Assembly (NCBI RefSeq): GCF_004360145.1
Contig: NZ_ML178713.1
Span: 109,088-173,087, forward strand
Length of the DNA stretch: 64,000 nucleotides
Reading direction: 5' to 3'
From: Aliiroseovarius marinus
GTDB taxonomy: Bacteria > Pseudomonadota > Alphaproteobacteria > Rhodobacterales > Rhodobacteraceae
A program made the translations under genes and the position numbers. Of this stretch, positions 45,332 through 56,030 are shown piece by piece. The notes beneath the pieces are model-generated. The model saw only the letters and a list, made by a program, of their open reading frames with translations, was not told where the DNA came from and made no database searches. Each line of letters begins with the position of its first letter. Position 1 is the first letter of the stretch.

Positions 45332-46870
45332 ATGACCAATCCCTCGGATCACGTGTTGATTTTCGACACCACTTTGCGTGACGGTGAACAAAGCCCCGGC
45401 GCGACCATGACCCATGACGAAAAGCTCGAGATCGCCGAGATGCTGGACGAGATGGGCGTGGACATCATCGAGGCGGGCTTCCCGATTGCGTCGGAAGGCG
45501 ACTTTGCTGCCGTGTCCGAGATTGCCGAGCGTTCGAAGAACTCGGTGATCTGTGGCCTGAGCCGCGCGAACTTCAAAGACATTGATCGTTGTGCCGAAGC
45601 GGTGCGCAAGGCCGCCAAGCCGCGCATTCACACCTTTATCGGCACCTCGCCCCTGCACCGCGCCATTCCGAACCTGACCCAGGACGAGATGGCCGACCTG
45701 ATCCACGAGACCGTAAGCCACGCGCGCAACTTGGTGGACAACGTACAGTGGTCGCCGATGGACGCGACGCGGACGGAGCATGACTATCTGTGCCGCGTGA
45801 TCGAGATCGCGATCAAGGCGGGTGCGACCACGATCAACATCCCTGACACTGTGGGCTATACTGCCCCGCGCGAAAGTGCCGACCTGATCCGCATGCTGAT
45901 CGAACGTGTGCCGGGCGCGGACGAGATCGTGTTTGCCACGCACTGCCACAACGATTTGGGCATGGCGACTGCCAACGCCTTGGCCGCTGTCGAAGCCGGT
46001 GCGCGCCAGATCGAATGCACCATCAACGGCTTGGGCGAACGTGCTGGCAACACCGCATTGGAAGAGGTCGTCATGGCCCTGAAAGTGCGCAACGACATCA
46101 TGCCGTACTCGACCAGCATCGACACCACCAAGATCATGAACATCTCGCGTCGCGTGGCGCAGGTGTCGGGTTTTGCGGTGCAGTACAACAAGGCCATCGT
46201 CGGTAAGAACGCTTTCGCCCATGAAAGCGGCATCCACCAGGATGGCATGCTGAAGAACCCGGAAAACTTCGAGATCATGCGCCCCGAAGACATCGGTCTG
46301 GCTGGGACATCCTTGCCTTTGGGCAAGCACTCAGGCCGGGCAGCGTTGAAGGCGAAGCTGAACGATCTGGGCTTTGATGTAGGTGACAACCAGTTGAAGG
46401 ACGTCTTCGTGCGCTTCAAGGAACTGGCCGACACCAAGAAAGAGGTGTTCGACGAGGATATCGTCGCCCTGATGACCGACGGCACCGATGACGCCAATGA
46501 CCAGCTGCAGGTGAAATCTCTGCGCGTGGTTGCGGGCACCGAGGAAAAGAACACCGCCGATCTGACCATGACCGTAAACGGGGTCGAGCATAAGGTTAGC
46601 TCGGAAGGGGACGGACCCGTGGATGCCGCGTTCAACTGCGTGAAGATGATCTTCCCGCACGAGGCACGTCTGCAGCTGTACCAAGTGCATGCCGTGACTG
46701 AAGGCACCGACGCGCAGGCGACGGTCTCGGTGCGGATGGAAGAGAACGGCAAGATCGTGACCGGCCAGTCTTCGCACACTGATACGATCCTGGCATCGGT
46801 TCGGGCTTACGTGAACGCGCTGAACAACCTGATCACGCGTCGCGAAAAGACCAAGCCCGAGGGCGTCTGA
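45332..46870 (+). CDS. leuA: 2-Isopropylmalate synthase
   Basis: LeuA condenses acetyl-CoA and 2-ketoisovalerate, the first committed step of leucine synthesis. The 512-residue protein has the HMGL-like motif IFDTTLRDGEQSPGATMTHD, NDLGMATANALAAVEAGARQ and GLGERAGNTALEEVVMAL, metal ligands in THCHNDLGMA, and a C-terminal LeuA dimer domain that binds leucine. AAAGAG precedes the ATG. A leucine-rich leader lies upstream and a terminator follows, so it is probably transcribed alone. Confidence 0.96.
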   Translation: MTNPSDHVLIFDTTLRDGEQSPGATMTHDEKLEIAEMLDEMGVDIIEAGFPIASEGDFAAVSEIAERSKNSVICGLSRANFKDIDRCAEAVRKAAKPRIHTFIGTSPLHRAIPNLTQDEMADLIHETVSHARNLVDNVQWSPMDATRTEHDYLCRVIEIAIKAGATTINIPDTVGYTAPRESADLIRMLIERVPGADEIVFATHCHNDLGMATANALAAVEAGARQIECTINGLGERAGNTALEEVVMALKVRNDIMPYSTSIDTTKIMNISRRVAQVSGFAVQYNKAIVGKNAFAHESGIHQDGMLKNPENFEIMRPEDIGLAGTSLPLGKHSGRAALKAKLNDLGFDVGDNQLKDVFVRFKELADTKKEVFDEDIVALMTDGTDDANDQLQVKSLRVVAGTEEKNTADLTMTVNGVEHKVSSEGDGPVDAAFNCVKMIFPHEARLQLYQVHAVTEGTDAQATVSVRMEENGKIVTGQSSHTDTILASVRAYVNALNNLITRREKTKPEGV

Positions 46871-46883
46871 TCTGAAACAAGGT

Positions 46884-46911
46884 GCGGGCAAAGCAATTTG
46901 CCTGCATTTTT
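46884..46911 (+). terminator. Intrinsic terminator after leuA
   Basis: GCGGGCAAA at 46884-46892 pairs with TTTGCCTGC at 46897-46905 (nine base pairs with one G-U) around GCAA, followed by a T-run at 46907-46911. It is 14 bases after the leuA stop codon. Confidence 0.9.
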
Positions 46912-46931
46912 GCGTTTGGTTCGAAAAGTGA

Positions 46932-48155
<1,224 letters not shown>

Positions 48156-48206
48156 TCGGGTCTGCCCCGCCGGTGGGGCGCGCCCGTCGGGTAACCGGAG
48201 GCCAGA

Positions 48207-49124
48207 TTGGCACGCAAACCGAACCAGACCGAGGAATACGGCCGTCCGCTGCGCAGGCTTTTTGTCGGCCTGCTGATGCTGTGCCTGTTTCTGGTCTTTC
48301 TGGTCTGGCGGATCGACAGCCCGCGGGTCGAACGCTTCCGCGCCAATCTGATTGATACGGTGGTGCCAAGCTTTGACTGGGCGATGGTGCCGGTGACCAA
48401 GCTGGTCGGGATGGTCGAGGACTTCCAGTCTTACCAACGCATCTACGAACAGAACCAAGAACTGCGCCGCGAGTTGCAGCAGATGAAGGCGTGGAAAGAA
48501 GCTGCCCTTCAGTTGGAACAGGAAAACGCCCAGCTTCTGAACCTGAACAATGTGCGGCTGGATGCGCAGCTTTCCTATGTGACCGGTGTTGTGCTGGCCG
48601 ACAGCGGTTCGCCCTTCCGGCAGTCAGTGCTACTGAACATCGGCACCCGCGATGGGCTGGTCGATGGCTGGGCAGCGACCGATGGTCTGGGGCTGGCCGG
48701 GCGGATTGCAGGCGTGGGGAAAAGCACCAGCCGCGTGATCCTGCTGACTGACAGCAACAGCCGCATTCCCATCACAGTCCAGCCCTCGGGCCAAGATGCG
48801 CTGCTGGTCGGCGATAACTCGGCTGCGCCGCCGATCGAGTTTCTGGAAAGCCCTGAAAAGGTCCGCCCAGGCGACCGCGTGGTGTCGTCTGGCGACGGTG
48901 GCGTGTTCCCGGCAGGGCTTTTGGTCGGGCATGTGGCAATGGGCACCGACCGGCGCCTGCGCGTCCGATTGGCTGCGGATTATGAACGGCTTCAGTTCCT
49001 GCGCGTGTTGCGCAGCCACCCCGGCGAAATGGTCGAGGGCGAAGGCAGTTTGATCGTCGCAAGCCCTGCTGTGCCACCCGAACCGGTCGATGCCGCCCCC
49101 GAGGACGGAGGGCAGGGCGAATGA
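48207..49124 (+). CDS. mreC: Rod shape-determining protein MreC
   Basis: This 305-residue bitopic membrane protein forms a scaffold that couples MreB to the elongasome. One N-terminal transmembrane helix (LFVGLLMLCLFLVFLVWRI) is followed by a periplasmic coiled coil (YEQNQELRRELQQMKAWKE) and two beta domains. The family block YVTGVVLADSGSPFRQSVLL opens these, and GLVDGWAATDGLGLAGRIAG follows. It starts with TTG at 48207 preceded by CGGAGG, so the start is decided by that ribosome binding site. Its end overlaps mreD by four bases. Confidence 0.94.
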   Translation: MARKPNQTEEYGRPLRRLFVGLLMLCLFLVFLVWRIDSPRVERFRANLIDTVVPSFDWAMVPVTKLVGMVEDFQSYQRIYEQNQELRRELQQMKAWKEAALQLEQENAQLLNLNNVRLDAQLSYVTGVVLADSGSPFRQSVLLNIGTRDGLVDGWAATDGLGLAGRIAGVGKSTSRVILLTDSNSRIPITVQPSGQDALLVGDNSAAPPIEFLESPEKVRPGDRVVSSGDGGVFPAGLLVGHVAMGTDRRLRVRLAADYERLQFLRVLRSHPGEMVEGEGSLIVASPAVPPEPVDAAPEDGGQGE

Positions 49125-49660
49125 CCGATCGCGTCACGCTTCTGCGCTGGGCCTTCTGGGGGCTGCTCGTCGCGATCTCGGCGGGTCTTCTGTTCGTGAA
49201 AATGCTGCCGCTGGACCTTAGCGCCGGGCGCTTCCCTGGCCCTGACATCTTCATGGCTGTCGTTGTCGCATGGATGCTGCGCCGTCCCGACTATGTCCCC
49301 ATCCTTTTGGTCGCTGCGCTGATCTTCCTGACCGACCTGCTGTACCAAGATATCCCCGCCGTGGGCGCCTTGATGGCGGTGATCGGGCTCGAGGTTCTGC
49401 GCCGCCGCGAACCCGGCCTGCGCGAGCAGTCCTTTGTGGTGGAATGGGGCGTCGTCGCCGCCGTGTTGTTAGCCATGCTGCTGGCCGAGCGGTTTTTTCT
49501 GGCGATTTTCTTTGTCGACCAGATCCCTTTTGGCCGCGCCTTGTTGCAGTTTGTCAGCACCGTCACGATTTATCCGGCCGTGGTCTTCACCTCGGTCTTC
49601 GTGTTGGGGGTTGTGAAACTGCAACCCGGTGACGATCCAGTGCGGAGTCAGGCAGCATGA
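49121..49660 (+). CDS. mreD: Rod shape-determining protein MreD
   Basis: The 179-residue membrane protein has about five transmembrane helices (WAFWGLLVAISAGLLFVKML, VPILLVAALIFLTDLLYQD and FVSTVTIYPAVVFTSVFVLG among them). MreD partners MreC in the elongation machinery. Sequence conservation in this family is weak, so the call rests mainly on length, topology and its overlap with mreC upstream and mrdA downstream (each by four bases). Confidence 0.88.
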   Translation: MTDRVTLLRWAFWGLLVAISAGLLFVKMLPLDLSAGRFPGPDIFMAVVVAWMLRRPDYVPILLVAALIFLTDLLYQDIPAVGALMAVIGLEVLRRREPGLREQSFVVEWGVVAAVLLAMLLAERFFLAIFFVDQIPFGRALLQFVSTVTIYPAVVFTSVFVLGVVKLQPGDDPVRSQAA

Positions 49661-51612
49661 AGCGGTCCCCCCAAGATACCGAGGCAAGCGCCCGCAAGAT
49701 CACCCGGCGGGGCTTGTTTCTGGGCGGGCTTCAGGTCTCGTTCGCGGCGATGCTGGTGGGACGGATGCGGTATATGCAGGTCGAACAGGCCGATGAATAT
49801 CGCGATTTGGCGGAAGAAAACCGCGTGAAGTTCTCGCTCCTGCCGCCCGCGCGGGGGCTGATCTATGACCGCAACGGCGTGTTGATCGCGGGCAATGAAC
49901 AGAACTATCGGATCGTCATCGTGCGCGAGGATGCGGATGACCCCGAAGCCGTACTGAACCGTCTGCGCAAGATCGTATGGCTCGACGATGCGGACATAAA
50001 ACGCACCTTGGATGAAATGCGCCGCCGTAGCGCCTTTGTGCCGGTGACCGTCGCCGACCGCGTCGCGTGGGAAGACGTGGCCGAGGTCGCTGTGAACGCC
50101 CCCGCGCTGCCCGGCATCACCGCCGAGGTCGGCCTGTCGCGCAGCTATCCGCGCGCCGACGATTTCGCCCATGTGATTGGCTATGTGGGTCCCGTGTCGG
50201 ACTATGACCTGTCCAAGCTTGAAGATCCTGATCCTCTTCTGCAAATCCCGCGTTTCCAAATCGGGAAAAGCGGCGTGGAAGCGAAGATGGAGCTGGATCT
50301 GCGCGGATCCGCTGGGACGCGCGAGGTCGAGGTCAACGCCGTCGGTCGTGAGATGCGCGAGTTGGGTCGCGAGGAAGGCCGCGCGGGCGACAACATCCAG
50401 CTAACCGTGGATGCCGACCTGCAGGCCTATGTGCAAGCGCGACTGGCTGGCGAAAGTGCCGCTGCGGTGGTGATGGATACCCAGACGGGGGACGTGCTGG
50501 CCATCGGCTCGGCGCCCACGTTTGATCCCAACAAGTTCGTGCGCGGGATTTCCAGCAAGGACTACAGCGCGCTTCTGAACGACAAGTATCGTCCGCTGGC
50601 CGCAAAACCGGCGCAGGGCACCTATCCGCCCGGATCGACCTTCAAGATGGTCACCGCGCTGGCCGCGCTGGAAGAAGGCGTGATCGACCCGGGTGAAACC
50701 GTCAAGTGCTACGGCCATGTCGAGGTCCACGGGCGCCGGTTCCACTGCTGGAAACGCGGGGGGCATGGGTCAGTCGATTTGGCGAAAAGCCTGCGTGAAA
50801 GCTGCGACATCTATTATTACGACATCGCCCAACGCGTCGGGATTGAAAAGATCGCCGAGATGGCGCGCAAGCTGGGGCTGGGCGAGCGCCATGATCTGCC
50901 GCTGTCCGCCATTGCGCAGGGTCTGATCCCGACCAAGGCGTGGAAACGCGAGGCGCGGGGTGCAGATTGGGTGATCGGTGACAGCCTGAACGCGGGCATC
51001 GGGCAGGGCTTCGTTCTGGCCTCGCCCTTGCAACTGACTGTGATGACTGCGCGGCTGGCGACGGGGCAGGCGATTTCTCCGCGGCTGGTGCGCTCGGTTA
51101 ATGGGATTGAGACCCCCGTCCGCAATGACGGCCCGCTTGAGATCAGCACCAGCAATCTGAATGCCATCCGCGAGGGGATGTACGAGGTTGTAAATGCCCG
51201 ACGTGGCACGGCAGGACGGTCCAAGATCGTGGGGGACGACCTGCGCATGGCAGGGAAAACCGGCACCAGTCAGGTCCGCAACATCACCGCTGCCGAACGC
51301 GCGCGTGGGGTGTTTCGCAACGAAGACCTGCCGTGGGAACGGCGCGACCACGCGCTGTTTGTCTGCTACGCGCCCCATGACAACCCGCGCTATGCGGTGA
51401 CCGTCGTGGTGGAACATGGCGGCGGCGGATCGACAGCGGCGGCGCCTATCGCGCGCGATGTGATGCTGCAGGCGTTCTATCAAGGCAAGCCCCCGCTGGA
51501 AGCCTATCCAGCGAACCAGCGCGGCACGATCCAGACCCGCCAACGCGACATCGAAGAGATGCTCGAGATGCCACATGACGAACGCGTCAAAGCTGCCGAG
51601 GGTCGGGCATGA
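49657..51612 (+). CDS. mrdA: Penicillin-binding protein 2
   Basis: PBP2 is the transpeptidase of lateral wall elongation. The 651-residue protein has an N-terminal membrane helix, a pedestal domain (PARGLIYDRNGVLIAGNEQN), and a transpeptidase domain. Its active-site triplets are YPPGSTFKMVTALAALEEG (SxxK), LRESCDIYYYDIAQ (SxD variant) and GKTGTSQVRNIT (KTG). GIGQGFVLASPLQLTVMTAR is also typical. The start overlaps mreD and the stop overlaps rodA, as expected for this complex. Confidence 0.96.
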   Translation: MKRSPQDTEASARKITRRGLFLGGLQVSFAAMLVGRMRYMQVEQADEYRDLAEENRVKFSLLPPARGLIYDRNGVLIAGNEQNYRIVIVREDADDPEAVLNRLRKIVWLDDADIKRTLDEMRRRSAFVPVTVADRVAWEDVAEVAVNAPALPGITAEVGLSRSYPRADDFAHVIGYVGPVSDYDLSKLEDPDPLLQIPRFQIGKSGVEAKMELDLRGSAGTREVEVNAVGREMRELGREEGRAGDNIQLTVDADLQAYVQARLAGESAAAVVMDTQTGDVLAIGSAPTFDPNKFVRGISSKDYSALLNDKYRPLAAKPAQGTYPPGSTFKMVTALAALEEGVIDPGETVKCYGHVEVHGRRFHCWKRGGHGSVDLAKSLRESCDIYYYDIAQRVGIEKIAEMARKLGLGERHDLPLSAIAQGLIPTKAWKREARGADWVIGDSLNAGIGQGFVLASPLQLTVMTARLATGQAISPRLVRSVNGIETPVRNDGPLEISTSNLNAIREGMYEVVNARRGTAGRSKIVGDDLRMAGKTGTSQVRNITAAERARGVFRNEDLPWERRDHALFVCYAPHDNPRYAVTVVVEHGGGGSTAAAPIARDVMLQAFYQGKPPLEAYPANQRGTIQTRQRDIEEMLEMPHDERVKAAEGRA

Positions 51613-52754
51613 GTTATCTTGAATATAACGTCAAAACCGTCCCCTCGGGATTGCGCAAGGTGCTCTATCTGAACTGGTCACTTGTGCTGCTGCTGATCGC
51701 GGTGGCCAGCGTCGGCTTCCTGATGCTGTTTTCGGTCGCAGGCGGCAAGATGGACCCGTGGGCGATGGCGCAGATGAAGCGTTTTGCCTTAGGCATGTTC
51801 CTGATGTTTGTGATTGCGATGGTGCCCATCTGGTTCTGGCGCAACATGGCCGGGGTGGGATATCTGCTGTCGCTTGTCCTACTGGTCCTGGTCGAGGTCA
51901 TGGGCTCGGTCGGCATGGGCGCGCAGCGCTGGATCGACCTTGGTTTCATGCGCTTGCAACCGTCCGAGCTGATGAAGATAACCTTGGTGATGATGCTGGC
52001 GGCCTATTACGACTGGCTGGATATCAAGAAGGTCTCGCGCCCGCTTTGGGTGCTGATCCCGGTGATCCTGATCCTGCTGCCGACTTTTCTGGTGCTGCGC
52101 CAACCGGACCTGGGCACCTCGATCCTTCTGGTCACCGGCGGTGGCGTGATCATGTTTCTGGCAGGCGTTAGCCTGTGGTATTTCGGGGCGGTCATTGCTT
52201 CGGGCGTGGGGCTGGTTACCTCGGTGTTCATGTCACGCGGGACGGAATGGCAGCTGCTGAAGAACTATCAGTACCGCCGGATCGATACGTTCCTTGATCC
52301 GTCCTCGGACCCGTTGGGAGCGGGCTATCACATCACCCAGTCCAAGATCGCACTGGGGTCCGGGGGCTGGACCGGGCGGGGCTTCATGCAGGGCACGCAG
52401 TCGCGCCTGAACTTCCTGCCGGAAAAACACACCGACTTCATTTTCACCACGCTGGCCGAGGAATTCGGCTTTCTGGGTGGCGCGTCGCTGCTTACGCTCT
52501 ACGTGCTGATCCTGATCTTCTGCGCCGTCTCGGCCTTCCAGAACAAGGACCGCTTCAGCTCGCTTCTGATCCTTGGGATTTCCGTCACCTTCTTCTTGTT
52601 CTTTGCGGTGAACATGTCCATGGTGATGGGCCTTGCCCCGGTGGTCGGGGTGCCGTTGCCGATGGTTAGCTATGGTGGATCTGCCATGTTGATTTTGCTG
52701 GTCGGATTCGGTTTGGTCCAAAGCGCACATGTGCACAGAGCGAGACAAAAGTGA
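51609..52754 (+). CDS. rodA: Rod shape-determining peptidoglycan polymerase RodA
   Basis: RodA is the SEDS-family glycosyltransferase that works with PBP2. The 381-residue protein has about ten transmembrane helices. The SEDS blocks are QRWIDLGFMRLQPSELMKIT, LRQPDLGTSILLVTGGGVI, ALGSGGWTGRGFMQGTQSRL, FLPEKHTDFIFTTLAEEFGF and PLPMVSYGGSAMLILLVGFG. Its stop overlaps the start of the next gene. The mrdA-rodA pairing supports the elongasome role. Confidence 0.96.
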   Translation: MSYLEYNVKTVPSGLRKVLYLNWSLVLLLIAVASVGFLMLFSVAGGKMDPWAMAQMKRFALGMFLMFVIAMVPIWFWRNMAGVGYLLSLVLLVLVEVMGSVGMGAQRWIDLGFMRLQPSELMKITLVMMLAAYYDWLDIKKVSRPLWVLIPVILILLPTFLVLRQPDLGTSILLVTGGGVIMFLAGVSLWYFGAVIASGVGLVTSVFMSRGTEWQLLKNYQYRRIDTFLDPSSDPLGAGYHITQSKIALGSGGWTGRGFMQGTQSRLNFLPEKHTDFIFTTLAEEFGFLGGASLLTLYVLILIFCAVSAFQNKDRFSSLLILGISVTFFLFFAVNMSMVMGLAPVVGVPLPMVSYGGSAMLILLVGFGLVQSAHVHRARQK

Positions 52755-53686
52755 TGCCCATCAACGTCCTGTATGCCGGCAATCCCAAGCGTTGGGATGT
52801 CTATCACCGCGAGATCAGCAAAGCGCTTGATGAGATTCAGATCGAGGCGACGCTGTCCTGCGATCTGCCCGCCGATCAGGTGGATTACATCGTCTATGAT
52901 CCCAACAGCGCGCTTCAGGATTTTACACCCTTCACCCGCGCCAAGGCGGTGCTGGGCCTGTGGGCAGGGGTCGAGCGGATCGTCTACAACCCGACGCTGA
53001 CCCAACCCTATGCGCGCATGGTGGATCAGGGGCTAAGCGAGGGCATGACCGAATGGGTCGTGGGCCATGTGCTGCGTCACCATCTGGAAATGGATCAGGA
53101 CATCCACAACACCACCCCCGCTTGGGGCCGTCTGGCCCCACCGCTGGCCCGCAACCGTCGCGTCGGCATTCTGGGGTTGGGCGAACTCGGGCGCGTCTGT
53201 GCCAAGGCACTGACCGATCTGAACTTCCCCGTGTCCGGCTGGAGCCGGGGTGCCAAGTCCATCGACGGCGTCACCTGTCTGCACGGCGATGACGGGTTGG
53301 AGCAGGTGCTGCGCAACTCGGACATTCTGGTTCTATTGCTGCCCGCTACCAAAGCGACTGAGAATATCCTGAACGCCGAACGGATCGCGATGCTGCCCGA
53401 AGGTGCCGTGATCATCAACCCGGGCCGTGGCCCGCTGATTGACGATGCCGCCCTGCTGGACGCGCTGGATCGCGGCCACATCGCCCACGCCACGCTGGAT
53501 GTGTTCCGCGTTGAACCGCTGCCGGATGACGACCCCTACTGGGCCCACCCGAAGGTGACGGTCACACCGCATATCGCCTCGGACACCCGCCCTGACACGG
53601 CAGCTAAGGTCATCGCCGAAAACATCCGTCGTGGCGAGGCCAAGGAACCCTTCCTGCATCTTGTCGACAAGAAAGCAGGCTATTAA
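52754..53686 (+). CDS. D-2-hydroxyacid dehydrogenase, glyoxylate/hydroxypyruvate reductase A type
   Basis: The 310-residue NAD(P)-dependent enzyme has the GhrA-like layout. VGILGLGELGRVCAKALTDL is the Rossmann loop, INPGRGPLIDDAALLDALDR carries the catalytic arginine, LDVFRVEPLPDDDPYW the glutamate, and VTPHIASDTRP the histidine. GhrA reduces glyoxylate and hydroxypyruvate. It starts at the last base of the rodA stop and so is cotranscribed with the elongasome genes, with no obvious functional link. An adjacent GTG is an alternative start. Confidence 0.88.
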   Translation: MPINVLYAGNPKRWDVYHREISKALDEIQIEATLSCDLPADQVDYIVYDPNSALQDFTPFTRAKAVLGLWAGVERIVYNPTLTQPYARMVDQGLSEGMTEWVVGHVLRHHLEMDQDIHNTTPAWGRLAPPLARNRRVGILGLGELGRVCAKALTDLNFPVSGWSRGAKSIDGVTCLHGDDGLEQVLRNSDILVLLLPATKATENILNAERIAMLPEGAVIINPGRGPLIDDAALLDALDRGHIAHATLDVFRVEPLPDDDPYWAHPKVTVTPHIASDTRPDTAAKVIAENIRRGEAKEPFLHLVDKKAGY

Positions 53687-53736
53687 GCCCCCATCCTCTT
53701 GCCACAAATACCTTGGGGTGAATGCGCGCAGCGCAG

Positions 53737-53771
53737 AGGGGCAACGCCCCTACAGGCTCACAACGTGAGCC
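53737..53771. terminator. Tandem hairpins between convergent genes
   Basis: Two perfect hairpins with the same AAC loop stand side by side. AGGGGC-AAC-GCCCCT is at 53737-53751 and GGCTCAC-AAC-GTGAGCC at 53755-53771. They lie between the 3' ends of the reductase and dtd genes and can terminate from either side. There is no T-run, so they may instead be part of a dispersed intergenic repeat. Confidence 0.5.
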
Positions 53772-53780
53772 ACCTTAGCC

Positions 53781-54218
53781 CTAGAACTCCATCCAGATCG
53801 TAACCGGCCCGTCATTCACCAGCGACACTTTCATGTCTGCCCCAAAACGCCCCTGCGCGACCTCTATCCCATGCCCGCGCAGCTGGTCCGCAAAATAATC
53901 ATACAGCCGCTCGCCCTCGTCTGGACGGGCCGCCGTTGAGAACCCCGGACGGTTCCCGCGCGAGGTGTCGGCGGCCAGCGTGAACTGGCTGACCACGAGC
54001 GCCGCACCACCGGTATCCAGCAAGGATCGGTTCATCTTGTCCGCGTCATCCTTGAAAATCCGCAGCTTCGAGATTTTGGCCGCCAGCGTGTCGGCATTCG
54101 CCTCGGCGTCGCCCTCCATCGCGCAGACCAGAACCAGAAGGCCGGGGCCGATTTCGCCAATAACCTCGCCGTCGACACGAACGGTGGCCTCGCTGACGCG
54201 TTGGATCAAAGCTCTCAT
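53781..54218 (-). CDS. dtd: D-aminoacyl-tRNA deacylase
   Basis: Dtd removes D-amino acids mischarged to tRNA. The 145-residue protein opens with the family sequence [20 protein letters not shown] and has the active-site stretch [20 protein letters not shown]. The second signature is [18 protein letters not shown] at the C-terminus (GPVT). It overlaps the nitroreductase gene upstream by four bases. Confidence 0.96.
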   Translation of the reverse strand: MRALIQRVSEATVRVDGEVIGEIGPGLLVLVCAMEGDAEANADTLAAKISKLRIFKDDADKMNRSLLDTGGAALVVSQFTLAADTSRGNRPGFSTAARPDEGERLYDYFADQLRGHGIEVAQGRFGADMKVSLVNDGPVTIWMEF

Positions 54219-54895
54219 TTACTGTCCTTTCCGTGCCAATGCACCCATTCGTCCAGATCTGCCCGTTCGGTGCGGAAGCTGTTGGCGGGGTGCTCCTCGT
54301 CGCTCAAACCAAAGGCAATGCCGCACAGGATCACGCGATTGTCGGGCAGATTAAACCAGTTGCGCAGGAACGGTGCGAAGGCGGCGACGGCGGCTTGTGG
54401 GATTGTCGCGACACCTTGGGCGGTGGCGGCCAGACAAAACCCGGTCACGAAGCCCCCGCAATCTAGATAGGCATAGGGGCCAAGCTCGGCGGGTGCGGTG
54501 ATCAGTGCAATATGCGGCGCGCCGAAGAAGCGGAAGTTTTCCAGCATCTGCTGGCCGGATGCAGCACGATCCCCCGGCGTCACACCCACGCTTTTGTAAA
54601 GCTGCAAACCACAGGTCTTGCGGCGGCGCTGGTGCAGGCCAGTGTAGGCGCTGGGCCAGTCGACGTCCGGCGTCTGCGCAGCTTCCATCGCATGGGCATA
54701 GAACGCGTCGCGCAGCCGGTCGGTCTCAACCGCGGTGGTCACTTCGACCTGCCACGGTTGCGCGTTGCACCAGCTTGGCACCTTCTGGGCGGATTGCAGG
54801 ATTTGCTCGATTACCGGCGCGGGGATCGGATCCGGGCGGAAGGCGCGGCAGGAGTGTCGGGCGCTGAGAAGCGCGTCGAATTGGTCGGGGGTCAT
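54215..54895 (-). CDS. Nitroreductase family protein
   Basis: This 226-residue FMN-dependent oxidoreductase has the family blocks [39 protein letters not shown] (FMN phosphate and ring contacts), [20 protein letters not shown] and [19 protein letters not shown]. Such enzymes reduce nitroaromatics, quinones or enones with NAD(P)H; the physiological substrate is unknown. It overlaps dtd by four bases and follows the zinc-ribbon gene by ten. Confidence 0.89.
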   Translation of the reverse strand: MTPDQFDALLSARHSCRAFRPDPIPAPVIEQILQSAQKVPSWCNAQPWQVEVTTAVETDRLRDAFYAHAMEAAQTPDVDWPSAYTGLHQRRRKTCGLQLYKSVGVTPGDRAASGQQMLENFRFFGAPHIALITAPAELGPYAYLDCGGFVTGFCLAATAQGVATIPQAAVAAFAPFLRNWFNLPDNRVILCGIAFGLSDEEHPANSFRTERADLDEWVHWHGKDSK

Positions 54896-54905
54896 TGGCG
54901 AACCT

Positions 54906-56021
54906 CTATTGGCTTTGCGCCGACAGATAGCCGATCACGCCGGCCACGATCAGCCCCAAAATCACCGCGAAAGTGATCTTCCAGACCGAGTAGGGGCGCT
55001 CCCCTTGGACCCGTCCATTCTGCCCGTTCACCACGAAGCGATAGGTCTTGCCGCGGTATTTATAAGCGGCCAGCCAGACCGGCAGCAGGATGTGCTTGAA
55101 GGTCAGGTCAGACATATCCGTGTCCATCGAGGTGACACGCTGGCGATCCCCACCAATGTCAAACTTCACATCGCGCAGGATGATACGGTTCATATAGTCA
55201 CGCGCTTCGGTAAAGCCCTCGTCCAAATCGACGGTGTAGCCCTCGGCGCGGAAACCCGCCAGAAACTCGGGGCGATACGGCTCCAGTCGCGACAGATCCC
55301 ACGGCTCCAGCGAGTCGGTGTATTTCTTCGGCAGACCTTTTGAGGCCAGCACCAGCACATCGTCAAAGAACCGCGCCACGCGGCCGGACACGGACGTCCA
55401 GCGTACCGTGCGCGTCGTGCGCTGTTCGCGTTGGCCATTCACCGTGACGGTCCGGGTACGTTCATGCACGATCCCACGCTGGCCGGTGTAGTGTGTCTTG
55501 GTGTCCGCATCGAAGGTCCAATAGGGCACATAGATGCCCGTCATCTTGCGGCCCTTGCGGGCGTATTCCTGCAATCCGTTCGGGGCGAACCACAGGCGGC
55601 CCAGCCAGTCACTCATGGCCTTGCGCGCCTCGCGCTCTTCGATCTCGAACGGGGCGAGGCCTTTGGGTTTGATATGCCGATGTGTGCCGGTATCCGTGAC
55701 GACCGGTGTGGCGCAGAAGGGGCATTCGGCGGCATGGGTTGTGCTGTCGAATTCGAATTGGGCGGCACAGTTGGGGCAGCTCACCACCCGCGTTTCTTCC
55801 ATCTCGTGATCCGGAAGATCAGCGGACAGCGCGCGCTTCAGGTCCAGCTCGCGAATGACGGGTTGGGCGGGTTGGCGATCCTCGATCGGCGCCTTGAAGC
55901 CGCAATGGTCACAGGTCAGCTGATTGTGCTCGGGATCAAATCGCAGATCCGCGCCGCATTGGTCGCAGGGAAAGCGATGTTCCTCGATAGGCGATTGAGT
56001 GTCTTCGCGCGGATAGGCCAT
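54906..56021 (-). CDS. Zinc-ribbon membrane protein, TFIIB-finger-like
   Basis: The 371-residue protein starts with two zinc ribbons. One is CDQCGADLRFD...CDHCG (residues 19-42) and the other is CPNCAAQFEF...CPFCA (82-103). A central domain follows with YARKGRKMTGIYVPYWTFDA and a segment rich in threonine and arginine. A single transmembrane helix near the C-terminus is KITFAVILGLIVAGVIGYLS. It belongs to a poorly described family sometimes named after replication factor Y-like fingers. A membrane-attached adaptor for neighbouring SPFH and TelA proteins is possible but unproved. It lies ten bases from the b561 gene. Confidence 0.75.
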   Translation of the reverse strand: MAYPREDTQSPIEEHRFPCDQCGADLRFDPEHNQLTCDHCGFKAPIEDRQPAQPVIRELDLKRALSADLPDHEMEETRVVSCPNCAAQFEFDSTTHAAECPFCATPVVTDTGTHRHIKPKGLAPFEIEEREARKAMSDWLGRLWFAPNGLQEYARKGRKMTGIYVPYWTFDADTKTHYTGQRGIVHERTRTVTVNGQREQRTTRTVRWTSVSGRVARFFDDVLVLASKGLPKKYTDSLEPWDLSRLEPYRPEFLAGFRAEGYTVDLDEGFTEARDYMNRIILRDVKFDIGGDRQRVTSMDTDMSDLTFKHILLPVWLAAYKYRGKTYRFVVNGQNGRVQGERPYSVWKITFAVILGLIVAGVIGYLSAQSQ

Positions 56022-56030
56022 CCGGAGTCC

